A stretch of DNA of 64,000 bases, taken from the NCBI RefSeq assembly GCF_932294415.1, contig NC_065542.1:56044406-56108405 (forward strand), read 5' to 3'. The stretch comes from Quercus robur. Lineage: Eukaryota > Streptophyta > Magnoliopsida > Fagales > Fagaceae. This document shows, one piece after another, positions 47,264-58,439 of the stretch (positions are counted from its first letter, which is position 1; each line of letters starts with the position of its first letter). Below the pieces are notes generated by a model. That model made no database searches and had not been told where the DNA came from. It was given only the letters and a program-made list of their open reading frames with translations. The translations under genes and the position numbers were made by a program.

Positions 47264-48082
47264 CACTACAACAAAAAATGTTTATTACAACAAAAAAAAT
47301 CATTGCAATAACATCGAAGTCATTGCAATAGTTTATGCGAAGTGTTGCAATAAAATTTGAGGTAATAAGTTTGTGCTACAAAAAAAATTTTGTTGCAATA
47401 AACCTTAAATATTTTAATGAAAATTTTGATGTAATAATATATTTGCTATTGCAATAAACAATTTATTACTTCGAATATCTTGTAGCAATAGGCTATTATT
47501 TCATGAATTTTATTACAATAGATTGTAAAGAATTGACAAAAATAATTTGGGTTCAAATTATTGCAACGGTATATTTATTGTAATAGTTAAATTTTTCATA
47601 TTTTTTTTTACAATAAATTGTAAAGTAATTGGAATTAGATCATTGTAATAATATATTCATTGCAGTTTCATGTTTGTCATTGCAATAGATTGTAAAATAA
47701 TTGATATTTTAGTTATTGCAATGTTAAATTTGTTGCAATAAGCCATCTCTTTGAAATTTCGATCTATTACAATATATTGCAAAATATATAATTGGTATCA
47801 AGTTATTACAATGGTTTCTTCAATTTAAGTTATTAAAAAAAAATTGATTTCTTCAATTTAAGTTATTGCAAAAAATTTTCTAAATTCAATTTAGTATTAA
47901 AATCTCTATTGTAACTGAAATTTATAAATTATTACAACTAATTATTATTAATGTAATAATTTACTATTTTTAAGTTACTATTGCAACGACTTTTAATTTT
48001 TAAATGTGATATTATGTCTAATACCACTATTCTAATTTTGTTGTATTAACACTTGATGTAATAGACTTATTTTGGTGTAGTG
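47264..48082. mobile_element. CACTA-like non-autonomous element, 819 bp (E2)
   Basis: Termini CACTACAACAAAA and TTTTGGTGTAGTG are inverted repeats matching at 12 of 13 bases and begin with the diagnostic CACTA. Many TTGCAATA-type words recur every 20-40 bases. The left flank is TAT, the right flank GTT, so no target duplication is visible for this copy. Confidence 0.75.
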
Positions 48083-48678
48083 GTTAACTTACTGCAAATG
48101 GAAAAAGTAAGAGAAAAGGCTTTCATACTACAATTGGAAAAAGGAAAAAGTAAAGGAAAAAGGAAAAGAAAAAAGAAAAAAGAAAAAGAAAAAGGAAAAG
48201 AAAAAGAAAGAGAAGAGAAGAGAGAGAGAGGAAGGACTCAAGCTTCTTCCATTTGAGTGTCTTCCGTCTTGAGCGACTTCACCACACCCACAACCACACT
48301 TCTCTCTCTCTCTCTGAAGAAGAAGCTTCTTCTATCTCATAAAATACACACACACACTCTCTCTCTCTCTCTCTCTCTCTCTGATTTTCTAGGCCATCAC
48401 TGAAGGTCTCGGAGGGAGCTCCCAATAACACAGTAAGCTCCACTCTCTCCCACACATATATATTCTTAGTAAATTGCAGTTCTAATTTTCAATAAGAATA
48501 TATTCTTATGTTAAATTGTTAATGGAACATAATTCTATTGTATCACGCAAGGCTTGATAGAATTGGTCTTGATCTATCTAAAATTGTGAAACCTATTGTT
48601 TTTTAGACTGTTCATTGGGTGCTTTGGAGATTTTTCCTCTGAATTATAGATTGACATGATTACCATTAGTGCAGAAAC
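48083..48678. other. spacer with GA/CT-rich tracts
   Basis: A purine-rich block (48120-48235) is followed by CT microsatellites (about 48302-48315 and 48357-48382). It resembles promoter/leader composition but no open frame follows. Confidence 0.4.
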
Positions 48679-48858
48679 TACTACAACAAAAAATGTTTAT
48701 TACAACAAAAAAAATCATTGCAATAACATCGAAGTCATTGCAATAGTTTATGCGAAGTGTTGCAATAAAATTTGAGGTAATAAGTTTGTGCTACAAAAAA
48801 AATTTTGTTGCAATAAACCTTAAATATTTTAATGAAAATTTTGATGTAATAATATATT
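48679..48858. mobile_element. truncated third copy of the CACTA-like left half
   Basis: Begins TACTACAACAAAAAATG (first base changed from C) and matches 46417-46600 until AATATATT, where duplication copy A' takes over. Confidence 0.8.
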
Positions 48859-49414
48859 ATTATTATATATTTTTTTTTGTGGAATCATGCGCTAGTGGTA
48901 ATTGTTTTCACTTCATTCCAATAATTCTCTCATAGAGGATAAAGTGGTTCGAATCCCCTCATTCTATTGTTGCATCCCCCAAAAAAAAAAAATACATGTA
49001 CATTTCTAGTGGCCTAAAATTTGAGTTACATGCATGTCTAGGATCTTGTACTACAAGGTTGCATTAACTCAACAACATGCTTGTCCAAAACACCAAAGGT
49101 GACCATCGTCCAAAGAGGAACAAGTGCAAGCATTTTCCTAAGCAATGCCGCATACCGAAGCTTCATCTATAGCAAATTCCATGTAAGCCCCCTGTGGACA
49201 TGAAAAGTGCATTTGTGGCTCTGATTGTCTTCAACAAAGGAAATATTTCATCGCTTTTAGGGCCGGCAGAGACTCTGGCCCGCCTGAAAGGGGTTCTGCC
49301 GACTCAAATGATCATGATGACACCTTCATATCCCTTGCTGCCAATAATTCAGTGACTGTTGTTTTGGAATTTATCAACCTATTGTCAACCAGTTCGACAT
49401 CGAGCACCAGATAT
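48857..49414. repeat. segmental duplication, copy A'
   Basis: Counterpart of 45838-46416. It continues past GCACCAGATAT into GCTCGTTATTAG, so this copy preserves sequence that is interrupted by the CACTA-like insertion in copy A. Confidence 0.9.
48879..48992 (+). mobile_element. tRNA-derived SINE (duplicated copy)
   Basis: Same A-box-like and B-box words (GGTTCGAATCCCC at 48946-48958) and A tail as 45881-45995; it arose by the block duplication, not by a second insertion. Confidence 0.65.
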
Positions 49415-49772
49415 GCTCGTTATTAGCCTGGTATGAGTGTGTATATTGCTCCTATTATCCTTTTTAATAAATAGGAGGCATGCGGCATTCCCATCCTTGT
49501 TGATGTTATTTTGTGCTTGTACGTGACTTGGAATTTAGGTATTGTGAAAATAAAAGGAAAAAAATTAGTAATAAAAATGGTAATGAAAAAGTAAAACCCC
49601 AAACTAAAATTATTCAAATCCCTAGACTATTTTTTCTATGATAAAAGCTAGAAATATATTTTTGATCCAGTTCCTTCATTGCCGTGAACCCCAGTTAGAT
49701 TTAGGCATGATATTCTTTTTAGTTATTGGGAGAGCTCAAGTACTCTATTTTGGATCTTGTAAACGGCTATTA

Positions 49773-50805
49773 TCTATAAATATATATATATATATATATA
49801 AAACCGAAACCTCTAAAACTCCCGCAATTTTCCATGTCATCACTATTTTATTTTTATTTTTATTTTAGATTCTTTTTATTTTAGGTTTTATATCTTATAT
49901 ATTTATTATTTCTCTTCGATGTGTAATTATCTTATCAAGTGTTACAATTTTTCCACGTCATCACTATTTTCTTTTTATTTTTATTTTAGATTCTTTTTAT
50001 TTTAGGTTTTATATCTTATATATTTATTATTTCTCTTCGATGTGTAATTATCTTATCAAGTGTTACAATTTTTCCACGTCATCACTATTTTCTTTTTATT
50101 TTTATTTTAGATTCTTTTTATTTTAGGTTTTATATCTTATATATTTATTATTTCTTTTCAATGTGTAATTATCTTATCAAGTGTTACAATAATTTAGTTT
50201 AAATAAAATTCTATTAGATATATGGTTCAAGAGTTTGAAAATTCTAATTCAACTAAAATTCCATAACAAATATTTCAACAAATATAAACCCTTGCCAAGG
50301 TCAAAACTCTTCATACTCACTAAAATTTTCACAAAGAAAACACACATGGCAAATTAAAGCCATGGTAGGAAGCATGAAGGTTCAGAAGAAACAGAGAATT
50401 GAAAGAGATGATGACAAAGACGAAGACGACGTAATTGAAGGTTCATACTCTTACTATTTCCATTTTTTTTTTTTTTTGTTTTCTATTCTACACTTTTTCA
50501 CGATAACGTATTATAAAAATCAGTGCTCAAAAACTGTTTTCCTCATAATTTATATATAGATAAGCAAAACTAACTTTTAATTATTTTAAGTTTAATATGC
50601 ATTCACACAACCAAATGTTAACCATTGTTTTCAAGCCACTCCAAAAATTGAGCTGTTCAGGCGGTTTTGTAGGCTTGGTTTTTAATTTTTAAGTACTGTA
50701 TTTAATTTTTTTTAAATATAATCCTCAACCACAACAACTAAATCATGATCTAATATATTTTTTGTGGTCAGTTATAGATCTTTTAAGATATTCGTTAGGA
50801 TTGAT

Positions 50806-50836
<31 letters not shown>

Positions 50837-51811
50837 TCGTTATTATCATTTTATTTAAATAAAATTATTTTTGTTTAGTTAAAACTTAATAAAGAGTGAA
50901 ACTCTATCTCTTTAACAAGTCCAACTTAAACTCAAACTCATCATTATCATTTTTTTAAAACAAAATTATTTTTGTTTGATCAAAACTTAACAATGAGTAA
51001 AACTTTATCTTTCTAATAAGTCCAACTTAAATTCAAACTCAAACGTTGATAATCTATATAAAAACAAAGATTTTAATAAGACTCAAAAACAAAAATTCAA
51101 CTTTCTTCTTTGATTAATGAATTTTATGTCGAATTTGTTTATATTGTTATTATTAATAAAATTTCAATTCAAAATATGTGGATATTTTTTTATATTGTTA
51201 TTAATGAATTTTATCTTTTATGTCAAATTTTTTATTTGCTTTCATATGTGCCTGTGATTTTCTTTCTATCTTATTCTTTTGTTATATTTAGAATTAATTT
51301 TCTTTCATATGTTGATCTTAATTCTTTACCTTAAATGTTTTTTATTTAGGTTCATGTGATTTTTTGTTTTCTTATTAAAAGCTATGATTTTTGGTTGATT
51401 AATTATATGTTTGGATTAATTACAATTAATTATTTGTATGGATTCAACATAAAGATAATGGAATTAGGTATTATAATTTTGAATTGTCTATATTGTTATT
51501 ACTACAAGAAAGTTATATTACTACTCAAATTTGAAACTTGGTATATCTTCCTCATATCATGGCATTTGTTTATATATTTGTAGTTTATATTAGTTTTAAA
51601 CGTGTGTGTATATATAACTATTGGAAGTTTTGCTTTATTAATTTAAGAATTGTAAATTACTTTGTAAGTTTCAGTAACTATGCACTTGCAACTCAATAAC
51701 GTTCAATGTTAGACAACACTTTTAAATTATGGAAAAGTATAGAAGGTAAATATTTTTTCATTTTTTTCAGAGTCAATAGTTTTTCCGTACATCGCACGGG
51801 TTAGCGACTAG
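49773..51811 (+). mobile_element. Helitron, ~2.04 kb, non-autonomous
   Basis: Starts A|TCTATAAATATATATA and ends with a CCGT-ACATCGC-ACGG hairpin followed by GTTAGCGACTAG|T. TC start, CTAG end and A/T host bases fit Helitron rules, with no target duplication. It contains a 121-bp triplication (49832-50190) and a short exon-like frame at 50359-50440 (GSMKVQKKQRIER then an Asp/Glu-rich run) that could be a captured gene piece. No Rep/helicase. Confidence 0.75.
49832..50190 (+). repeat. 121-bp tandem repeat, three copies
   Basis: Units begin CCAYGTCATCACTATTTT at 49832, 49953 and 50074 and end TAATTATCTTATCAAGTGTT; near-identical. Confidence 0.88.
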
Positions 51812-51833
51812 TTATTATTATTATTATTATTAT

Positions 51834-53543
51834 TGTAAAAGCATTCTCATCAAAAGTTCTAAAAAATTTAGCATTTAACATCTCAAAAACCAATTTTATA
51901 ACATTTAACACATCACTTTACAATACAACCTACATCAAAACTTCTATTTTCTTACTACTTCATTTAAATATTGTTTCTTTATTATTTTTCAATAATTTTT
52001 TATTTTTCCTCTCTCTCCCTGTCTCTCTCTCCTTTGTCTCTCTCTGTCTCAACCCAACTATTCTCAACACCGCCAGCCACCACACTACTAGCAATCACCA
52101 CAAAACCCACCACCCAACCACCCACCAAAAACCCACCACCCATACCACAACCACCACTATCAAAAATAGAAAAAAAGAAATCACAGCAGAAAGAAACCTC
52201 CACATCCACATCCACCCACAACCACCACAAACCTTTGCAAAAAAAAAAAAAAAAAACCTCGACCATCGTTGCTGCTAGTAGACCCATCACGCCGAACCAA
52301 AACCCACAAAACACGGACACCACTTCCCTACCCGTTGTCATCTTCTTCCACAGCGTGACTTGACATCCTCCTTCGCACTGTAAATCAAATCAAGACCCAC
52401 CCCAACCAAATCAAGACCCAAAATCAAATCAAACTCACCTCAATTTGAACCCACCACAAAACCGCAACCAAAACCCACCCCAACCTCTCCAATGACCACC
52501 ACCCAACTGCCCAGCCTCTCCGATCTCAACCCCAGCCAAGAACACCAATCACGTCGACATCAGGGTCTACCTCAAGAACACCGACTCAACCCGGTCACAC
52601 CCAAGACCCACGAACACGAGATGCAAAGAGAAAAGGAAACAGAGAGGCAGAGAGAGTGAAAGAGAGATGGGACGGAGAGCACGAGACAGAGAGTGTGAAA
52701 AGGAAAGAAAGAAAAGAATAAAAAATAGTAGCAGCTTGCTACAGTGAGGTGTTAGAAATAAAATCTTACTGTAGCAAGTTGCTAAAATTTTTAAGATTTA
52801 GAAACCTTGATGAGTTTTTATGATTTGAGGTGTTAAAAATGCTAAAAAAATAGCATTTAGCATTTTTAACACCTTTAATAAGAATACTCTAAGGGCTCAA
52901 AAGGAAAAGCCCAAGCCCACTTAGAGTAGTGATGCCCAGATCTTCAAATTAAGCCCAAACAATGAATTTTTAAGAGAGTGGGCTTCTAAGTCAAGTGCAA
53001 TGTTAAGATAATCACAAGTCTAAGGCTAATAGAACCTAAGTAACAAATAAGAGGGAGTAGGCTAACAATTCAGTGTAAACTTCTCCTCAAGCAAGTCTGA
53101 GGATTGATCTTGTATTGATAAGTAAGGTTGATATCTCTTTACAGGATAATTCTCTGTTCTCACACTTGCTTCTTTTTTCTTTGTAATCGCCCATCTCTTT
53201 TTTTTGGAGGATTCCTTTCCTTATATAGCCATTTTCCTTACATCTCAGTCCTCCATCTGTATGTTTCAGGGGAACTCTTTGGATGTTTGTCTCATCAGGA
53301 CCCTTCTAGAGGTGGTAGAAAGAGCTATGAGCTGTACTGTTTAGGGGTCATTTCCTCATCAATATAGCTAGTTAGGTTGGTGTAGAATATTGAATGTAGA
53401 GGTAAGAGGTGTCTTCTTCAGGAAACTTCCTTCCTCCACCCTTGCACACCTTGTACCTTCCCTTTGCCATCCATTCCCTTATCCTTGGGTTTTTCGGGGG
53501 TTTGTCATCCTCAGATTGGGTTCCTTGGTCCTTGGCCCTCCCA
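51834..53543 (-). mobile_element. solo LTR interrupted by a MITE near its terminus
   Basis: TGTAA (51834-51838) joins to GGGCTCAAAAGG (from 52893) once the MITE and one TAA are removed, giving the TGTAAGGGC terminus seen at 13368. The body (52893-53543) has the family landmarks: TTCCTTATATAG promoter complement, GTCATTTCCTCATCAAT, GAAACTTCCTTC and an end GGCCCTCCCACG. It lies in TTA microsatellite, so the 5-bp duplication cannot be judged. Confidence 0.7.
51839..52889. mobile_element. Harbinger/Tourist-like MITE, 1051 bp, nested in the LTR
   Basis: TAA on both sides (51836-51838 and 52890-52892). The ends AAGCATTCTCATCAAA and TTTAATAAGAATACTC are imperfect inverted repeats, with TTTAGCATTTAACA/AAATGCTAAATGC-type words extending inward. 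The interior is CCA/ACC-rich (52050-52340) then GA-rich (52620-52720), as in 40316-41489. Confidence 0.8.
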
Positions 53544-53599
53544 CGGTTATTATTATTATTATTATATTGACAACGTAAATATTATATTTTGTATTAAAA

Positions 53600-54180
53600 G
53601 TTATGTATGATTTTTATTATGCAGTTAGTAAATCCAAGCATTTATTTATATATATGTGTGTGTTTGAACTTGACTTGTTTATTGGGTTAAGCACATATAA
53701 ACAAATAATTATTTATGTTTTCTCTCCATTCTTAAGTTTTCTATCCAACGACATAAAGGAAATTTCTTCTCCTTCTGACAAACTTACCTAACTGGACTAT
53801 AGCCCATATTATCAAATAAATCTTCTTTTCGGTGGTTGGCTTTGAATTTCTATTGTTTTAAGGGATTGCTAATTATATAGCCTACATTCACCAAAAGAGG
53901 GGTTGGGGGGGGGGGGGGGGGGGGGGAGGAATAGTGTAGCCATAATCTTTGCCTCTTGGGCCTATCATTGTAATAGAACTGATTGGAGTTTCTAGCAACC
54001 AGTTCTATGGCCTCTTGGACTCTTGGGCATGTTGCTCCCAATCAAGATGTACATCTGTTTTAGATGGAATCATATGACCCTTGAATCTTTAATTTGGTTT
54101 GATGAAGATTTAGGGGGTTGGTTTAGGAATTTTCTTCACTCAATTCTCACTTTTCATCACTCAATGGGCCCTACCTTGAG
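53600..54180. other. gene-free stretch with a poly-G run
   Basis: A run of 22 G lies at 53905-53926. The flanking open frames are short and unrecognised. Confidence 0.4.
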
Positions 54181-54350
54181 GATGCTTGTTTGGTTCAATT
54201 TTTTATCTAAATTCTCTTGACTCATTACTCAAAAAAGTGAGTTAGAGTCATGAAAATTGAAAACAACTTTTAGGAGTTTTCAAAAACTGAAAATTGAGTT
54301 ATGGGATATGGGATATGGGTTATGAGTGATAAGTTAACCAAACAAATCAC
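54181..54350. mobile_element. possible short MITE
   Basis: TTGTTTGGTTCAATTTT on the left and AAGTTAACCAAACAAAT on the right are loosely inverted around repeated GGGATATGGG words. No clear duplication. Confidence 0.3.
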
Positions 54351-54999
54351 CATTGCTTGTAATGAATTGATATTTTGTTTTGAAATTTAAAGGTATTGTG
54401 TTTCCTGAGAGGATTTTTGTTATGTTCCCAACCTATACTCTTGCTTATTGATTGTTGATTCTCTTGAAAAATGAGGTCTCTTAAGAACTTTGCATAGCTG
54501 AATGCATTGAAAGGGCATTGTTGGTTGTTTTTTCAGACGAATTTGTAGAATTTATGATGTTGAATCTTGGAATGTATCTGATAATTCAGTCAGTTCTTGC
54601 ATATGAAATGTATGCTAAGAGGATTCACTTGATGAAGCCCATGTAGTTTGTGGCTTGTTTTGTTACTAAGGTAACTCAAGTTTAAGCATTTTGGTTGATT
54701 TGGTTTGTGGTTTTTTCTTTGAATTTTACTAACATTTTGAAGTTTGTCACATATCTCAAAGGGAACCCCCCTAGGTTCCACCAAATGTCCTTAGCTAATT
54801 GAGCTTTTGCAGAAGGACTTGTAGAGGTCCTGTCTACTTTCTCTTCATGTGAGATGTCAGGATAAGTACTAAAAGATTGCATATTACTGTATTAGCTTTT
54901 GAATTAGCAACTGCATTGAGCTAAAGGAATAGATTATGTTAATAGATGAATAATAGCAATAGCTTTTGCTGAAGAGGTGAATAGAAGGGCAGTACAATG

Positions 55000-55690
55000 C
55001 CCGATGATGCCGAAAATTGTCAGTAAGCCACACAGTCCTCACATGCTCTAGACAAAACTTGCACAACACAGTAATAGAAGAAGACCTTACAGAGAGTACC
55101 GGTGTGGTACCGGCCAAATACCATCCGAAGGTTAAGTTAGAGAACTTTTTTACAACACTAGAGTGTCAAAGTTGGGGTAAATTATGCATACCTTGTTTTC
55201 TGAGGGTTTTGGGTTTTTATAGTAGTGTGGAATTGACCTTCGTTTCTTGCTAAGGAAGATGTTTCCTTATGAGGAAGATCCTCATAAACACATGTATTTT
55301 GCGGGATTCTACCCATTTTGAGATTCCATTGATTAGGGTTAATTGTGAGGTGCAAGACATTTCTATTTAGGGTTTTTTGGAGACCACTTAAGCCATGTAG
55401 ATGCCACGTGGCCTCGATATCTACCCTCTTATATCTGTCCATCTAGAATCCGTTTACTATTGAGATTCCACCTGTCTCACCTATTTTCCGTCCGGTATAT
55501 TGATCCGTCGTCTTACCCCTTTCATTTTGATTATTTATTATTTCAATTCCGTCGCCTATGGCGGGATTAAGTGAATGAATCTGTCTTCTTTAATTTTATC
55601 CTATTCAGTTGCCCCCTCACTCTATGGGTCCGTCACCTTCTTTCATGGATGGACCCATGGAGTGACTGTCTAACTTAGCTCCTGAAAAAC
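55000..55690 (-). mobile_element. LTR-like retroelement remnant
   Basis: A GTGTGGTACCGGCCAAATAC segment, a TTTTTATAG box complement near 55215 and repeated CCGTC words echo the sequence at 43830-44330. The ends are not defined and no internal coding domain was seen. Confidence 0.35.
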
Positions 55691-55699
55691 GAGCTTTGA

Positions 55700-57390
55700 T
55701 TGACAAGCCAGCCTAGGGCCATAAATGCCGTAAGGGCACATGGCACTTTTTTAGTGGTTAATCACTCCAAAGAACAAGTTGTACTTTACTAATTGTTGCT
55801 TGAAAGTTGTGACCTAACAAAGTTGGTGATCTGAGATAGGTCATGTATTAGCCAATGGCTGAGATAGTCTTATATAATACTGCTACTGCTGCTTTTGCTA
55901 TAGGTAGATTTTAAGTTCTATTGATATATGAATTTCAAATGATTAGGTGCATGATAAGTGTTTTTGTTAAAATCAAATCCTCAAAACTAAAATCCATGAT
56001 GTGTATGTATTAATTCATTAAATCCTTTGACTTAAATTCTTATGTCTAGATACAACCTTTACTAATTCTTGTTTCTTCTCTTATACCATACCAATGTCTA
56101 TGAATTGATTGTCATGTTTCTTTTTTGTTGGTATATGAATATTTCTTGTTTCTTAGCTGTCCATGATTAGAATTTGACCTTCTTTTATGTTTTTTTTTTT
56201 TAAAAAAAAATAAACTCCAACCCAACTAAGCCCTCATACAACTAGTTGTGTGTTAGTGTTTGTGTGATAGTGTGAGCATACATATGATGATATAGGTTTC
56301 ACTCTTACTTTCCTTTCTACCAAAAAATAATATTATATTGGTCTTAATGTCGAGACCAAAATATGGTCTCAAGATCAAGTCCAAAAGGTGATCTTAGGAA
56401 TAAAATCGAGACCATTCTTGAGGTATCAATATTGGGACAGTGAGTCCTTGATCAACCATATGTCAATAAGAGCATAATGAACTCATTGTAATTGGCATAA
56501 GCTATATGTAATCTTGGAAATTATATGACACATATTATGCAATGTGGTTAATGGTTATTTATCTTGAGTGGTTATTTAGTAGGCTAAACCTACTACTTGT
56601 AAGCACCCCAAGACATGACTCATGAATGTCATTATGTTTGCCAACTAAATAGTTCTTTTAGAGAACTCAAAAGAAATAAAGCAAGAACTCAAAAGTAACT
56701 AAAGATAAATCTTAAAAGAAATAAAGCAAAGAAAAAAAAGTAGAAACTAAAAAAGGAGGACTTTCCTCAATCTAAGAACCCCCTGGATTAGTTTACCACT
56801 CCTTTCAGTCTTGAAGCAAAATTTCTGCCAACTAAGACACAAATGAGTTAGAAATTTCTAATTAAGGTGTTTTGCTGTTGGTGTTTTTTAATTTATAATG
56901 CTGCTGCTGCTTTTGCTGCTTCTTACCTAAATAAGAGGTGGAGGATAGCTTATGGGTTGAATCCCATGTAGGTGTGTGAGTTCGAGTTACCCATATAAAA
57001 CAAGTGTTTTCCTTTTCCTTTTATGTTAGTTTTTATTTTTCTAGTTAGAAAGATAATTTTGTCTTGCCTTTTTAGGCTTATCAAAGATTTTGTCTTGCTA
57101 TTCTGATGGTATTTTTTTGACTCCACAATTTCTCTGACTCCATATTCATAGTAAGGGATTTTTCTGATGGTATTCTCTGACTCCATAATTTTGTAGATAG
57201 AGTCAGAAAAGAATAGGACCGTCGTTCTAAACAGGAGGACTTACATACTACTAGTTCATGTAGTTTTGCCGTGCACGCTGCAAAGAAGGTAATAAGTATT
57301 ATGACTAATTTTTAAATGATATAACTTATCTTAAGTTTATGTGGAACCAATATTCATCACTACATAAATATGTTGTTCATATTGCTGGCA
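55700..57390. other. AT-rich gene-free stretch
   Basis: Nothing recognised apart from homopolymer runs. The minus-strand frame at 56950-57186 is Lys-rich and unlike known proteins. Confidence 0.4.
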
Positions 57391-57489
57391 AAAGCGGATG
57401 GACATCCTTTAGAGCGTGCAGCATTATATTCAATACTGCATACTCGTAAAGATGGATTTGCAGTTAATCTTGTAGTGCAAGCAAAAATG
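57391..57489 (+). pseudogene. plant transposase (Ptta/En/Spm, Transposase_24 type) fragment
   Basis: Encodes ADGHPLERAALYSILHTRKD followed by GFAVNLVVQAKM and a GTGAGT donor-like site. The YSILHTRKDG-x-VN core is typical of the CACTA-associated Transposase_24 domain. Only this exon piece is present. Confidence 0.55.
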
Positions 57490-58036
57490 GTGAGTAATCC
57501 ATTTGTGGTTTCATTTTCATTGTCAATCATTGCATTTGCTTCAATAGAGTGGTTTCACAATAACCACACTGTTTAGCACGCTTGTTGCAGTTCTAATTCT
57601 ATGGAGTAAATGCCCATGAATGACCATAGTTAAGGATATGTATTGTTGCTTCAATATGTAAAGAAACTACTAAAGTTGATTATTGTGAAATAATGAACCC
57701 AATTAGCTTTTATAAACACTCTTAAGGACTTTACAATATTATTAAAGACTAGGCACAAAAATGATGGCTGAGCTTTAATTCTAAACTGCCTATGCTCTCT
57801 CTCTCTCTCTCTCTCTTAAATTGTACCTGTTCAGATTCAGAATAATGATACTTGAATTCTAAAAGCAAAAAATGTTAAGAGCTTAGAGGCTGGTTGACAA
57901 ATAGGTTGCTTTGCCTTGGTTGACAGATAGGTTGCTTTGCCTTTGCTTCTTTACTTTCTGTTGATGTTGAATTGGATTTCATGGTAATTTGGATAGTCAT
58001 TAGTATTGCCTCTAGACATACTTCTTGGACATTTAT

Positions 58037-58312
58037 GTATAGTCACTATCTTTAGAAGAAGGAGGAAAATTTGAAGCGTCAATCATAGACTCTTTTAGGG
58101 CAGACTCAAAATCGCACTTGCCACTACTAAAATAGGCACCAGCTGCCTTTTTACAGTCTTCAGTAGAATCACAATGTATAGTCACTATCTTTAGAACAAG
58201 GCGGAAAATTTGAAGCGTCGATCATAGACTCTTTTAGGGTAGCCTCAAAATCGCACTTGCCACTACTAAAATAGGCACCAGCTGCCTTTTTACAGTCTTC
58301 AATAGAATCATA
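58037..58312 (-). pseudogene. two tandem fragments of the defensin-like gene
   Basis: Units 58037-58174 and 58175-58312 (138 bp each) match each other and the coding region at about 60285-60410. Minus-strand translation shows DSTEDCKKAAGA and FSSGKCDFESAL; the third cysteine is Tyr and the coding ends after SKDSD. No signal peptide exon accompanies them. Confidence 0.8.
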
Positions 58313-58315
58313 CGT

Positions 58316-58436
58316 ATTTTCCTAACCACATGGATGTACGATAGGCGGCAGTCTCATTTTGTTAATCACATAAATTGTGAGCATATTACCTAAGATAGTG
58401 TGTACATCAAATATTATAATAAACTACCTTAAGTCA
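58316..58436. repeat. direct repeat, left copy
   Basis: About 120 bases match 62406-62526: CTAACCACATGGATGTACGA, GGCAGTCTCAT, ACATAAATTGTGAGCATATT and CAAATATTATAATA. Together the copies bracket the defensin-like locus. Confidence 0.85.
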
Positions 58437-58439
58437 AAT

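Noticed and set aside
51971..52363. 130-residue plus-strand frame rich in Pro/Thr/Lys
   Set aside because: Inside the MITE at 51839-52889; compositional, not a gene.
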